DNA of 64,000 bases. Source: G963665925 sp963678925 (lineage in GTDB: Bacteria > Bacillota > Clostridia > Peptostreptococcales > Acidaminobacteraceae). The notes below the pieces were generated by a model, which ran no database searches, was not told the DNA's origin, and saw only the letters and a program-made list of their open reading frames with translations. Below, piece after piece: positions 34,929 through 43,269 of this stretch (positions are counted from its first letter, which is position 1; each line of letters starts with the position of its first letter). Both the position numbers and the translations under genes were made by a program. The stretch lies in NCBI GenBank assembly GCA_963678925.1, contig OY787533.1, positions 2,728,001-2,792,000 of the forward strand, given 5' to 3'.

Positions 34929-35091
34929 ATATGGCGCGCCTCGCGACATGAGCAATCTTCGATTGCTCTGTTCCGTGCTTAGTGGGAATCATATGGCGCG
35001 CCTCGCGACATGAGCAGTCGAAGATTGCTCTGTTCCGTGTTTAGTGGGAATCGAACGAAGGCACCTCGCGACATGAGCGATCGAAAATTGC
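34928..35091. repeat. Tandem 62-base repeats with internal hairpins
   Basis: Copy 1 (34928-34989) and copy 2 (34990-35051) differ at a handful of bases. Copy 3 (from 35052) keeps the CTCGCGACATGAGC core and then decays. Each copy has a GAGCAATC/GATTGCTC-type stem. In copy 2 the loop region is flipped (CAGTCGAAG against CAATCTTCG). Copies begin with CATATGGCGCGCC. The CGAAC at the start of copy 3, after GTGGGAAT, recalls a tRNA T-arm on the minus strand. Confidence 0.8.
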
Positions 35092-35273
35092 TGGATGAGG
35101 TCTATTCTGCGCCCCGCCAAACGATGCTCCCGGGTTCGGATTTTACCGCAAGTTCAATCGAAAGCCTCTTTTGAAATACTCCCAAAAGCAAAAGTGACAA
35201 ATATTTAGACACATGATAAGCTTGAACTAGATAAAAAATGACTGAAAACCGCTAAAAATGTACAAAAAATAGA

Positions 35274-35288
35274 TGGTATGAATCTTGC
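35274..35288 (+). promoter_or_regulatory. Sigma-54 promoter of the activator gene
   Basis: TGGTAT-GAATC-TTGC has the invariant GG and GC with correct spacing, 112 bases before the start at 35400. Confidence 0.75.
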
Positions 35289-35399
35289 ATTACTATTTTA
35301 TAGACGCACGAACGTTTAAATGAGTCCGATTTGGCGCGGTGTTGCCAAAAACAAACAGAAACCGGAGTTCGATGCGAATATACTATTTTGGAGGGACGC

Positions 35400-37121
35400 A
35401 TGAAAAATACAAAGATTCATGGGCTGGATGCATTAATGGAGCATGTAAGGGAGGGGATTGTCTGCGTACGTGAAAACGGCTCGGTCATACTCGCAAACAG
35501 CAGGGCCTGCATGCTGCTCGGCATGACGGAGCTGGAACTTGAAGAAGTGAACCTGAAATACAAGGCGCCGTTTCTCAAACTGAATGAAGCGCTTGAAACC
35601 AATCGCTTTATCAGTGAGGAGCATGTTACCTACGGGAGCGATATATTTGTGGTATCCACATTCCCAATGCGGATGATGGAAGAGGAACCGGTGGTTTGCT
35701 GTGTCTTCAACAACCTGGTTGCCCATCAGAAGCTAAAGGCAAAGGTCTATGAAGACTCCAGGGATTATGACGTGCTTGATGTCCTGATGAACACACTGGA
35801 CGAATGGGTTGTTGTAGTCGACAAGAATGGCATTATCACCCGTATGAGCAAGGCTTATAAGGACTTCAACCAGGACAACGATCCCGAAGGAAAGCATGTT
35901 ACCGATGTTATTGAAAATACACGAATGCATAAGGTTATTGAATCCGGTCTTCCTGAGCTGAACGATGTACAGTACATCAGAGGCAACAAAATGGTGGCGA
36001 GTCGGGTACCAATTATCCGTAACGGCAAGGTCATCGGGGCTGTAGGCAAGGTTATTTTCAAGGACCTTAAGGATTTCTATACACTCAGCAATAAGATTTC
36101 AACCCTTCAGAGCGAGGTCGCTTATTATAAAGAGGAGCTGGGTCGTGCAAGGGCTGCCAAGTATTCCTTCGATATGATCATTGGTGGATCTGAAGCGACT
36201 GAAAAGACAAAGGCTATGGCAAAACGGGCGGCAAGGACAGACTCTAACGTTCTGATTATAGGAGAAAGCGGAACGGGTAAGGAACTCTTTGCCCATGCCA
36301 TTCATAACGAAAGTTCAAGACGGTTCGGCCCTTTTGTGAAGGTCAACTGTGCGGCAATTCCTGGAGAACTGCTGGAATCCGAGCTCTTCGGTTATGAAAG
36401 CGGAGCCTTTACAGGGGCACGCAAGGATGGCAAAAAGGGTAAGTTTGAGCTTGCAAACAAGGGAACCATCCTTCTCGATGAGATTGGTGAAATGCCGATT
36501 GAAATGCAGGTCAAGCTTCTAAGAGCCCTTCAAGAAAGGGAAATAGACCGGGTTGGCGGTCAGGAACCCATCAAAATAGACGTGCGGATCATTGCTTCAA
36601 CCAATAAGGTGCTGGAAGACCTGGTTGAACAAGGCCTGTTCAGGGAGGATCTCTTTTACCGACTGAACGTCATGCGCATTAACCTTACACCAATCCGGGA
36701 GCGTATTGAGGAAATCCCAGACATCGTCAACGCCCTCGTTTCCAAGCTGACAGAGCGGTTGGGGCTCTATGTTTCGGGTATTACCCCGGAAGCGATGAAT
36801 ATCATGATGCGCTACGAGTGGCCGGGGAACATAAGGGAGCTGGAAAATGCGCTTGAAAGGGCCATCAACCTGCTTGACGACGATATGCTCATTAAGGCGG
36901 CACACCTGCCGGACAAGCTGATCAAGAACAAGTACAAGGTGCGCCTGCATAAAGGAAAGCTGCTTCAAAATATTATTGAAGAGGTTGAAAAAGAGATTAT
37001 TGAGCAGACTTTAGAGGAAAATGACTTCAATAAAAATAAAACTGCGAAAATTTTAGGCATTTCACGTGCTGGTTTATACAATAAAATAGCCCAATACCAC
37101 ATCAAGGTGTCGAAAAATTAG
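35400..37121 (+). CDS. Sigma-54 dependent transcriptional activator with PAS domains
   Basis: 573-residue enhancer-binding protein. Two PAS-like sensor regions lie at the N-terminus (REGIVCVRENGSVILANS; later DEWVVVVDKNGIITRMSKAY). The AAA+ domain has Walker A GESGTGKE and the GAFTGA loop (from residue 335). A Fis-type helix-turn-helix ends the protein (KTAKILGISRAGLYNKI). The ATG at 35400 follows GGAGGGA. It sits in the middle of the C4-acyl-CoA genes and has its own sigma-54 promoter, so it probably activates itself and the cluster, much as AtoC does for atoDAEB. Its PAS ligand is unknown. Confidence 0.92.
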   Translation: MKNTKIHGLDALMEHVREGIVCVRENGSVILANSRACMLLGMTELELEEVNLKYKAPFLKLNEALETNRFISEEHVTYGSDIFVVSTFPMRMMEEEPVVCCVFNNLVAHQKLKAKVYEDSRDYDVLDVLMNTLDEWVVVVDKNGIITRMSKAYKDFNQDNDPEGKHVTDVIENTRMHKVIESGLPELNDVQYIRGNKMVASRVPIIRNGKVIGAVGKVIFKDLKDFYTLSNKISTLQSEVAYYKEELGRARAAKYSFDMIIGGSEATEKTKAMAKRAARTDSNVLIIGESGTGKELFAHAIHNESSRRFGPFVKVNCAAIPGELLESELFGYESGAFTGARKDGKKGKFELANKGTILLDEIGEMPIEMQVKLLRALQEREIDRVGGQEPIKIDVRIIASTNKVLEDLVEQGLFREDLFYRLNVMRINLTPIRERIEEIPDIVNALVSKLTERLGLYVSGITPEAMNIMMRYEWPGNIRELENALERAINLLDDDMLIKAAHLPDKLIKNKYKVRLHKGKLLQNIIEEVEKEIIEQTLEENDFNKNKTAKILGISRAGLYNKIAQYHIKVSKN

Positions 37122-37178
37122 ACATGAACACAAAGAAATCATAAGGATCTTAAGTTGGTAATTGCAGTGCTTTTGACA

Positions 37179-37208
37179 GGCCTGTCCATTATGTGGACAG
37201 GTCTTTTT
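37179..37208 (+). terminator. Terminator after the activator gene
   Basis: GCCTGTCCA pairs with TGGACAGGT and is followed by CTTTTT. Confidence 0.7.
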
Positions 37209-37270
37209 GCGTCCAGAATTTCAGGCCTTCTGAAAGCCTTGAAATTACACAGTTCATCTTGTGAAAAAAT

Positions 37271-37285
37271 TGGCACGCTGCTTGC
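37271..37285 (+). promoter_or_regulatory. Sigma-54 promoter of the CoA-transferase operon
   Basis: TGGCAC-GCTGC-TTGC matches the consensus exactly. A TTAGACATG sequence lies about 145 bases upstream at 37118. Confidence 0.88.
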
Positions 37286-37348
37286 GATATATAGATTCGA
37301 ATTGAAAAAACGTATTCACAGATGTGTATCTATATTCGGGAGGAAAAT

Positions 37349-38905
37349 ATGAGAGTGAAATTTCTAAGTGCTGAGGAAGCAATCGACCAGGTACATGACG
37401 GCGCCCATATCGTGACAGGTGGTTTCGTTGGTCTGGGTGTGCCGGAAGAAATTGAAATTGCGCTGAAGGAGAAATTCCTTAATAAGGGATGTCCAAAAGA
37501 CCTGACCCTTATTTACGCAGCGGGCCAAGGGGATGGCGGCGAACGCGGGCTGAATCATCTTGGACATGAGGGACTGGTTAAAAAGGTCATCGGGGGACAC
37601 TGGGGTCTAGCACCAAAACTCGGAAAGCTTGCGATTGAAGACAAGATTGAAGCTTATAATCTTCCGCAAGGTGTCATTTCACATATGTTTAGAGATATTG
37701 CTGCTGGAAAACCGGGGACGATAACCCATGTTGGTCTCAAAACATTTGTTGACCCGCGTCTTGAAGGCGGACGAATCAATACCAAAACAAAAGAAGACAT
37801 TGTCGAGGTTATCGAACTGGATAGCAAAGAGTACCTGCGCTACAAGCACTTCGACATCGATTTTGCCTTCCTGAGAGGCAGCTATGCGGATGAAAACGGC
37901 AACATCGTCCTCAGTGAAGAGGCTGTTCCGCTGGAGTCTACAGCAATTGCAGCAGCATGCAAGAACAGTGGCGGAAAGGTCATTGTGCAGGTTAAGGAAG
38001 TTGTTAAGAGCGGTTCTCTTGATCCTAAGCTCGTAAAGATTCCTGGAATCTATGTGGACACAATTGTAGTTGCCAAATCAGAAGAAAACCACATGCAGAC
38101 ATATGTGGAGCAGTACAATGCGTCCTTTGCAGGGAATCTGACTGCACCTGACAACTCCTTTAAAGCGCTGGGCCTAAATGAAAGAAAAATTATCGGACGC
38201 CGTGCTGCCATGGAGCTTGAGTCAAACTCAATTGTAAACCTTGGAATTGGTGTGCCGGAAGCCGTAGCGAATGTCGCTAAGGAAGAAGGGGTTATCGAAT
38301 CCATGGTTCTTACAGTGGAAGCGGGTCCAATCGGTGGCATTCCGGCAAGCGGCATGAATTTCGGGGCTTCTACAAATCCTGAAGCAATCATTGACCAGCC
38401 ATATCAATTTGACTTCTATGATGGTGGCGGACTTGATCTGGCATTTCTTGGACTGGCGCAGTGTGACCAGGAAGGTAATATCAATGTTTCAAAATTTGGT
38501 CCAAAGGTTGCGGGGTGTGGCGGCTTCATCAATATCACACAAAATGCGAAAAAGGTTATTTACTGTGGAACCTTCACAGCGGGTGGTCTAAAGGTTGAGG
38601 CAGACAAGGGCACGCTTAAAATCCTGAATGAAGGCAAGATCAAGAAGATGATCTCCAAGGTTGAGCAGGTTACATTCAGCGGTGCGCATGCGGCAGAACT
38701 CGGACAGCCGGTTCTTTACATTACAGAACGCGCAGTGTTCGAACTGACGAAGGACGGCATGGTTCTCAAGGAAATCGCACCGGGTGTACGTCTTGAGGAA
38801 GATGTTCTGGCCCATATGGAGTTTGCACCAATCGTTCCTGAAAATCTACCGCTTATGGATGAAAGAATTTTCAAAGACGAGCCAATGGGACTTGTCATCG
38901 AATAG
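37349..38905 (+). CDS. Acyl-CoA:carboxylate CoA-transferase (family I, fused alpha-beta)
   Basis: 518 residues, with the two halves of family I CoA-transferases in one chain, as in propionate CoA-transferase and YdiF. The catalytic glutamate is E324 in LTVEAGPIGGIPASG. The N-terminal GGFVGLGVPEE loop is the CoA-binding part. It can move CoA between acetyl-CoA, butyryl-CoA, 3-hydroxybutyrate, acetoacetate or propionate; the sequence does not fix the pair used. It begins the CoA-transferase-maoC-bcd-etfBA operon and has a perfect sigma-54 promoter. The ATG follows GGGAGG. Confidence 0.92.
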   Translation: MRVKFLSAEEAIDQVHDGAHIVTGGFVGLGVPEEIEIALKEKFLNKGCPKDLTLIYAAGQGDGGERGLNHLGHEGLVKKVIGGHWGLAPKLGKLAIEDKIEAYNLPQGVISHMFRDIAAGKPGTITHVGLKTFVDPRLEGGRINTKTKEDIVEVIELDSKEYLRYKHFDIDFAFLRGSYADENGNIVLSEEAVPLESTAIAAACKNSGGKVIVQVKEVVKSGSLDPKLVKIPGIYVDTIVVAKSEENHMQTYVEQYNASFAGNLTAPDNSFKALGLNERKIIGRRAAMELESNSIVNLGIGVPEAVANVAKEEGVIESMVLTVEAGPIGGIPASGMNFGASTNPEAIIDQPYQFDFYDGGGLDLAFLGLAQCDQEGNINVSKFGPKVAGCGGFINITQNAKKVIYCGTFTAGGLKVEADKGTLKILNEGKIKKMISKVEQVTFSGAHAAELGQPVLYITERAVFELTKDGMVLKEIAPGVRLEEDVLAHMEFAPIVPENLPLMDERIFKDEPMGLVIE

Positions 38906-38922
38906 AGAGTGAGGTTGAAGAC

Positions 38923-39342
38923 ATGATAGGAAAATCAATTCAAGAAATGCAAATTGGTGAAAAGGCAAGTTTTCAGAAGACCATAACTGAATCCGATGTT
39001 TATCTTTATGCAGGTATTACGGGGGATCTGAACCCTGTACACATAAACGCAGAGCATGCCGAACAGTCCATGTTCAAGGAGCGTATTGCCCATGGCATGC
39101 TTACAGCAGGTTTCATATCTGCGGTTCTGGGACTGCAGCTTCCAGGCCCGGGAACCATCTATTTATCTCAATCCATCAAGTTCACAGCCCCTGTCCGCAT
39201 TGGCGATACCGTAAAGGCTGAGGCAGAAGTTATAGAAAAAATTGAAGAGAAGAATCGCATTAAGTTAAGAACAATCTGTACAAACCAGCGCGGTGAGCAG
39301 GTGCTTGTCGGCGAGGCGATGGTTATGCCTCCAAAAAAATAA
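38923..39342 (+). CDS. (R)-specific enoyl-CoA hydratase (MaoC/PhaJ)
   Basis: 139-residue hot-dog fold hydratase. The hydratase 2 motif is complete, with catalytic D35 and H40 in GDLNPVH, followed by FKERIAHGML. It hydrates crotonyl-CoA to (R)-3-hydroxybutyryl-CoA or dehydrates in reverse. This matches the (R)-type SDR at 34009 and takes the place of crotonase. It starts 17 bases after the CoA-transferase stop, and the acyl-CoA dehydrogenase follows 124 bases later. Confidence 0.92.
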   Translation: MIGKSIQEMQIGEKASFQKTITESDVYLYAGITGDLNPVHINAEHAEQSMFKERIAHGMLTAGFISAVLGLQLPGPGTIYLSQSIKFTAPVRIGDTVKAEAEVIEKIEEKNRIKLRTICTNQRGEQVLVGEAMVMPPKK

Positions 39343-39466
39343 TCAGCTTTAAGCTTTAATAGAAGCGATGGAATGATGTCATCTGGAGTATTGAGCCTTG
39401 GGGTATGGCCAGTATTTTCAAACGTGTGTAATAGAGAAAACGAGAATGTAACAGTAGGAGGTCAAC

Positions 39467-40606
39467 ATGAATTTTGAACTCGGAAAAGAGTACGTCCTTC
39501 TTCGCCAGATGTACCGTGCTTTTGCGGAAAATGAGGTAAAGCCTCTGGCAGAAGAGGTCGATGAAGAAGAACGCTTCCCTGTGGAAACGGTTGAGAAAAT
39601 GAAGAAATTCGGTTTCTTCGGTATTCCCTTTCCTAAGGCGTACGGCGGTGCAGGTGCAGACAACCTGGCATACGCAATGGCAGTAGAGGAACTTTCCAAG
39701 GCATGCGGCACGACAGGTGTTATTGTGTCTGCCCATACTTCTCTCTGCGCAGCGCCAATCTATGAGTTTGGTACTGAAGAGCAAAAACAAAAGTACCTTG
39801 TTCCACTTGCAAAGGGTCAAAAGCTGGGTGCTTTTGGTCTTACTGAGCCAGGCGCAGGTACAGACGCTGCTGGACAGCAGACAAGAGCTGTTCTTGACGG
39901 CGACCACTATATACTGGATGGATCGAAGATCTTCATCACAAACGCAGGCTATGCAGATGTTTACATCATCATGGCAATGACTGACAAGTCAAAGGGTACA
40001 CGCGGCATTTCAGCGTTTATCGTTGACGGCGACACACCAGGCTTCACAGTCGGCAAAAAAGAAAAGAAAATGGGCATCCGCGGTTCTGCAACTTGCGAGC
40101 TCATCTTTGAAAACTGCCGCATTCCAAAGGAAAACCTTCTAGGCAAGGAAGGCATGGGCTTCAAGATTGCAATGAAAACCCTTGATGGCGGCCGTATCGG
40201 CATCGCTTCACAGGCACTGGGTCTGGCTCAGGGCGCAATCGACGAAACAGTGGCTTATGTCAAAGAAAGAAAACAGTTCGGCCGTCCAATCGCCAAGTTC
40301 CAGAACACACAGTTCCAGCTGGCAGATATGGAAACACGCACAGAGGCAGCACGTCTTCTCGTGTACAAGGCAGCCCGCGCGAAAGATGCGAAGGTGCCTT
40401 ACTCAAACGAAGCGGCAATGGCTAAACTGTTTGCAGCAGAAGCAGCAATGGACGTCACTACAAAGGCTGTACAGCTTCACGGCGGCTACGGCTACACAAG
40501 AGAGTACCCAGTTGAGCGTATGATGCGCGATGCCAAGATCACAGAGATCTATGAAGGTACAAGTGAAGTTCAGCGTATGGTTGTTGCAGCAAACTTGCTT
40601 AAGTAG
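39467..40606 (+). CDS. Short-chain acyl-CoA dehydrogenase (butyryl-CoA dehydrogenase type)
   Basis: 379-residue FAD enzyme. The catalytic base is E363 in IYEGTSEVQ. FAD and substrate blocks FGLTEPGAGTDA, FITNAGYADVY, GYGYTREYPVERMMRDAK are intact. With Etf it reduces crotonyl-CoA to butyryl-CoA, in many clostridia by electron bifurcation to ferredoxin. EtfB starts 11 bases downstream, so the complex genes are together. The start follows AGGAGG. Confidence 0.94.
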   Translation: MNFELGKEYVLLRQMYRAFAENEVKPLAEEVDEEERFPVETVEKMKKFGFFGIPFPKAYGGAGADNLAYAMAVEELSKACGTTGVIVSAHTSLCAAPIYEFGTEEQKQKYLVPLAKGQKLGAFGLTEPGAGTDAAGQQTRAVLDGDHYILDGSKIFITNAGYADVYIIMAMTDKSKGTRGISAFIVDGDTPGFTVGKKEKKMGIRGSATCELIFENCRIPKENLLGKEGMGFKIAMKTLDGGRIGIASQALGLAQGAIDETVAYVKERKQFGRPIAKFQNTQFQLADMETRTEAARLLVYKAARAKDAKVPYSNEAAMAKLFAAEAAMDVTTKAVQLHGGYGYTREYPVERMMRDAKITEIYEGTSEVQRMVVAANLLK

Positions 40607-40617
40607 GAGGTAAAAAG

Positions 40618-41403
40618 ATGAATATCATCGTTTGCATAAAGCAGGTTCCAGATACAACAGAAGTGCGTCTGGACCCTAAGACAGGTACGCTGATTCGTGA
40701 TGGCGTGCCAAGTATCATCAACCCTGACGACAAGGCTGGCCTGGAGGCTGCTCTGCGTCTGAAGGACGAACACGGTGCTCATGTAACAGTGCTTACAATG
40801 GGTCCCCCACAAGCAGACAACGCGCTCAGAGAAGCCCTTGCAATGGGTGCTGACCGCGCGATTCTACTGACAGATAGAGTATTTGCAGGCGCAGACACAT
40901 GGGCAACATCCATGACGCTTGCAGCAGCGATTAGAAACCTGGAGTACGATCTGATCATCGCTGGCCGTCAGGCTATCGACGGTGACACGGCTCAGGTTGG
41001 TCCTCAAATCGCAGAGAAGCTTTCCCTGCCACAGGTAAGCTATGTTGAAGACCTGAAGAAAGACGGCGACAAGCTGGTTGTTAAGCGTGTGTTTGAAGAC
41101 GGCTACCACATGATTGAAGTGAAAATGCCATGTCTGATCACAACACTGAGCGAAATGAACGAAGCGCGTTACATGTCTGTTCAAGGTATCTTCGATGCAT
41201 ACCGTGAAAAGGAAGTGGAAACGTGGACATACGACAACATCGAAGTTGAGCAGGAATTCCTTGGCCTGAAGGGCTCGCCTACGCGCGTTAAGAAGTCTTT
41301 CACAAAATCAGTCAAGGCACCTGGCAAGAAGTACGATGTGGATCCACAGCAGGCTGCGAAAATCATCCTTGATAACCTCAAGGAAAAGTACATTATCGAT
41401 TAG
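40618..41403 (+). CDS. etfB: Electron transfer flavoprotein beta subunit
   Basis: 261 residues. It begins IVCIKQVPDTTEV, a family hallmark, and has GADRAILLTDR, AGRQAIDGDTAQVGP and the EtfB signature near MPCLITTLSEMNEARYMS. It forms the FAD-holding heterodimer with EtfA and serves the acyl-CoA dehydrogenase just upstream. Whether this Etf is bifurcating cannot be settled by eye. Confidence 0.95.
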   Translation: MNIIVCIKQVPDTTEVRLDPKTGTLIRDGVPSIINPDDKAGLEAALRLKDEHGAHVTVLTMGPPQADNALREALAMGADRAILLTDRVFAGADTWATSMTLAAAIRNLEYDLIIAGRQAIDGDTAQVGPQIAEKLSLPQVSYVEDLKKDGDKLVVKRVFEDGYHMIEVKMPCLITTLSEMNEARYMSVQGIFDAYREKEVETWTYDNIEVEQEFLGLKGSPTRVKKSFTKSVKAPGKKYDVDPQQAAKIILDNLKEKYIID

Positions 41404-41415
41404 GAGGACTTTCAC

Positions 41416-42420
41416 ATGAACCGTACAGACTACAAAGACGTTATGGTCTTTTGCGAACAGCGTGAAGGCCACATAGAAAAGGTATCAAAAGAGCTTGTGT
41501 CTAAAGGTCGCGAGCTTGCAAACGAACTGGGCTGCGCCGTGCGTGCCCTGGTTCTTGGCTACGAAATGAAGGATGACCTGAACAGCCTGATCCATCTGGG
41601 TGCTGACGAAGTCATTCTTATAGATGAAAAAGAGCTTGAAGTCTATATGACAGAGCCTTATGCAAAGGCAATGGTTGCAGCAGTTGAAGACAGAAAGCCT
41701 GAGATCATTCTCGTAGGCGCTTCAACAATCGGCCGTGACCTTGCACCGCGTGTATCGGCACGAATCAATACAGGTCTGACAGCAGACTGTACAAAGCTTG
41801 AAGTGGATGAAGAGACAAGCAATCTTCTGATGACACGTCCTGCATTTGGCGGCAACATCATGGCAACAATCATCTGTCCTGAGCACAGACCTCAAATGTC
41901 GACAGTACGCCCTGGCGTTATGCCGATGGCAGACGCTGACACAGCAAGAACAGGTCAAATCACATCGTTCAAGGTAGCTTTTGAAACGGCAGACATGAAC
42001 GTGAAAATTCTTGAAGTCGTTAAGGAAACAAAGCACAAGGTGAACATCGAAGACGCAAACATTCTGATTTCAGGTGGCCGTGGCATTGGTAAGCCTGAGA
42101 ACATGAAGACGCTTGAAGGTCTTGCAGACAAGCTTGGCGGTACGGTTTCAGCATCGCGTGCTGTAGTTGACGCTGGCTGGATTGATAGAAATAACCAAGT
42201 TGGACAGACTGGTAAGACAGTACGTCCTGACCTCTACTTCGCATGCGGTATCTCTGGAGCCATCCAGCATCTTGCCGGCATGGAGGAGTCTGAGTTCATC
42301 GTAGCCATCAACAAGGATGAAACTGCTCCAATCTTTGACTCTGCTGACCTTGGCATTGTTGGAGATGTGCACAAAATCATTCCTGAGCTGATGAAGCTGC
42401 TGCCTGAATTGCACAAATAA
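41416..42420 (+). CDS. etfA: Electron transfer flavoprotein alpha subunit
   Basis: 334 residues. The C-terminal FAD-binding domain has ISGGRGIGKPENM, ASRAVVDAGW, QVGQTGKTVRPDLY and SGAIQHLAGM. There is no extra N-terminal ferredoxin domain, unlike some clostridial EtfA. It starts 12 bases after etfB and ends the operon. Confidence 0.95.
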   Translation: MNRTDYKDVMVFCEQREGHIEKVSKELVSKGRELANELGCAVRALVLGYEMKDDLNSLIHLGADEVILIDEKELEVYMTEPYAKAMVAAVEDRKPEIILVGASTIGRDLAPRVSARINTGLTADCTKLEVDEETSNLLMTRPAFGGNIMATIICPEHRPQMSTVRPGVMPMADADTARTGQITSFKVAFETADMNVKILEVVKETKHKVNIEDANILISGGRGIGKPENMKTLEGLADKLGGTVSASRAVVDAGWIDRNNQVGQTGKTVRPDLYFACGISGAIQHLAGMEESEFIVAINKDETAPIFDSADLGIVGDVHKIIPELMKLLPELHK

Positions 42421-42777
42421 GTGTAAATAAAATAGACATGTCAACTTTCGAAAAAACCGCTGTAAGAGACTGAAAATGCAAGGTTTCAGGCTAGTGTACA
42501 AAAGATTGGCACTGGAGATGGAATTGGTTTTAGAGTAAAATATCCCCAGGCGTTGATTTGACGCGAACTGGCCTGGACGAAAGTTGGCATGACTATTGCA
42601 ATATATTATGATGTGTCGGGAAAACGTTATTTAACATCCTGACTCAAAAGGTCTATAAAGCGCACTGCAGCTGGCCACTGCGGATTTTGTGTGCTGGAAT
42701 AGAGAAAAAAGAAAATATGTACAAGCATTAGACATGTCTACTAGTTTTACACTTTTGTCTGCAAGGAGGAATGGATT
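42421..42777. other. Control region between etfA and the membrane protein gene
   Basis: 357 bases without a gene. ATAGACATGTC lies at 42432-42442, the sigma-54 promoter at 42585, and a perfect TTAGACATGTCTA at 42728-42740, downstream of that promoter. No clear terminator for etfA was seen. Confidence 0.55.
42585..42599 (+). promoter_or_regulatory. Sigma-54 promoter of the membrane protein / GntP permease operon
   Basis: TGGCAT-GACTA-TTGC fits the -24/-12 consensus with correct spacing, 179 bases before the GTG at 42778. Confidence 0.82.
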
Positions 42778-43236
42778 GTGACTTTGAAGCACCCTTCAGT
42801 AATGAAAGGACTCTACTGGTTAACCGGAGCGACTGTAGCCGGGCAGCTGATCTATACTTATAACGAAAGAATTGGATGGCTTTATGCAGTATATTTCGTG
42901 ACAAATTTGATTTTAACAGATCTGTTTGCCTTTGATTACCGAAAGCCGGAAATTGAGACCCTGGTTCTTCTGAATTATTGCGTAATCGCTGGTGGGGTTG
43001 CCATGGGAACGATTGCAAGTCCTATTGCAATGACAATACTCCTGATTCCTGCGGGCGCATACAATGTATGGCTGGCCTTTAGAGGGTATAGCGTTTTTAA
43101 AAATCCTGACCTATTCAAGTATGTCAGTGAAAGAAATCATGCAATCGTTGAAAAACAAACGGTATTTATGAATGTATTTTTTAGTCTCATAGGATTACTC
43201 AGCATTACAGGACTTATTATGGGACTGTTACAGTAA
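42778..43236 (+). CDS. Small multi-pass membrane protein of unknown function
   Basis: 152 residues with about four hydrophobic segments (near 10-30, 35-50, 62-98 and 130-150). I do not recognise the family. The GTG start at 42778 follows AAGGAGGA by 7 bases. It shares the sigma-54 promoter with the GntP-type permease 33 bases downstream, so it may assist that carrier or be part of the same uptake system. No signal peptide or catalytic motif is seen. Confidence 0.75.
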   Translation: MTLKHPSVMKGLYWLTGATVAGQLIYTYNERIGWLYAVYFVTNLILTDLFAFDYRKPEIETLVLLNYCVIAGGVAMGTIASPIAMTILLIPAGAYNVWLAFRGYSVFKNPDLFKYVSERNHAIVEKQTVFMNVFFSLIGLLSITGLIMGLLQ

Positions 43237-43269
43237 TGTATAATGTATTTATATCAAGGGGGATATAAT

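Larger units (their letters stand above)
34747..35399. other. Long non-coding stretch with repeats before the second sigma-54 activator
   Basis: About 650 bases without a supported gene. It holds, in order, a terminator palindrome, a 64-base near-perfect hairpin (34865-34928), tandem 62-base repeats (34928-35051) with a decayed third copy, a TTAGACA sequence at 35205 and the sigma-54 promoter at 35274. No RNA family was recognised. Confidence 0.6.

Noticed and set aside
34928..35091. CRISPR array
   Set aside because: The units are tandem 62-base repeats without unique spacers, and no cas gene is present.
35052..35160. tRNA gene
   Set aside because: Only a T-arm-like GTTCGATTCCC fragment on the minus strand; no full cloverleaf could be drawn.
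42511..42525. TGGCACTGGAGATGG as a sigma-54 promoter
   Set aside because: Good -24 half but no GC at the -12 position; the site at 42585 fits fully.
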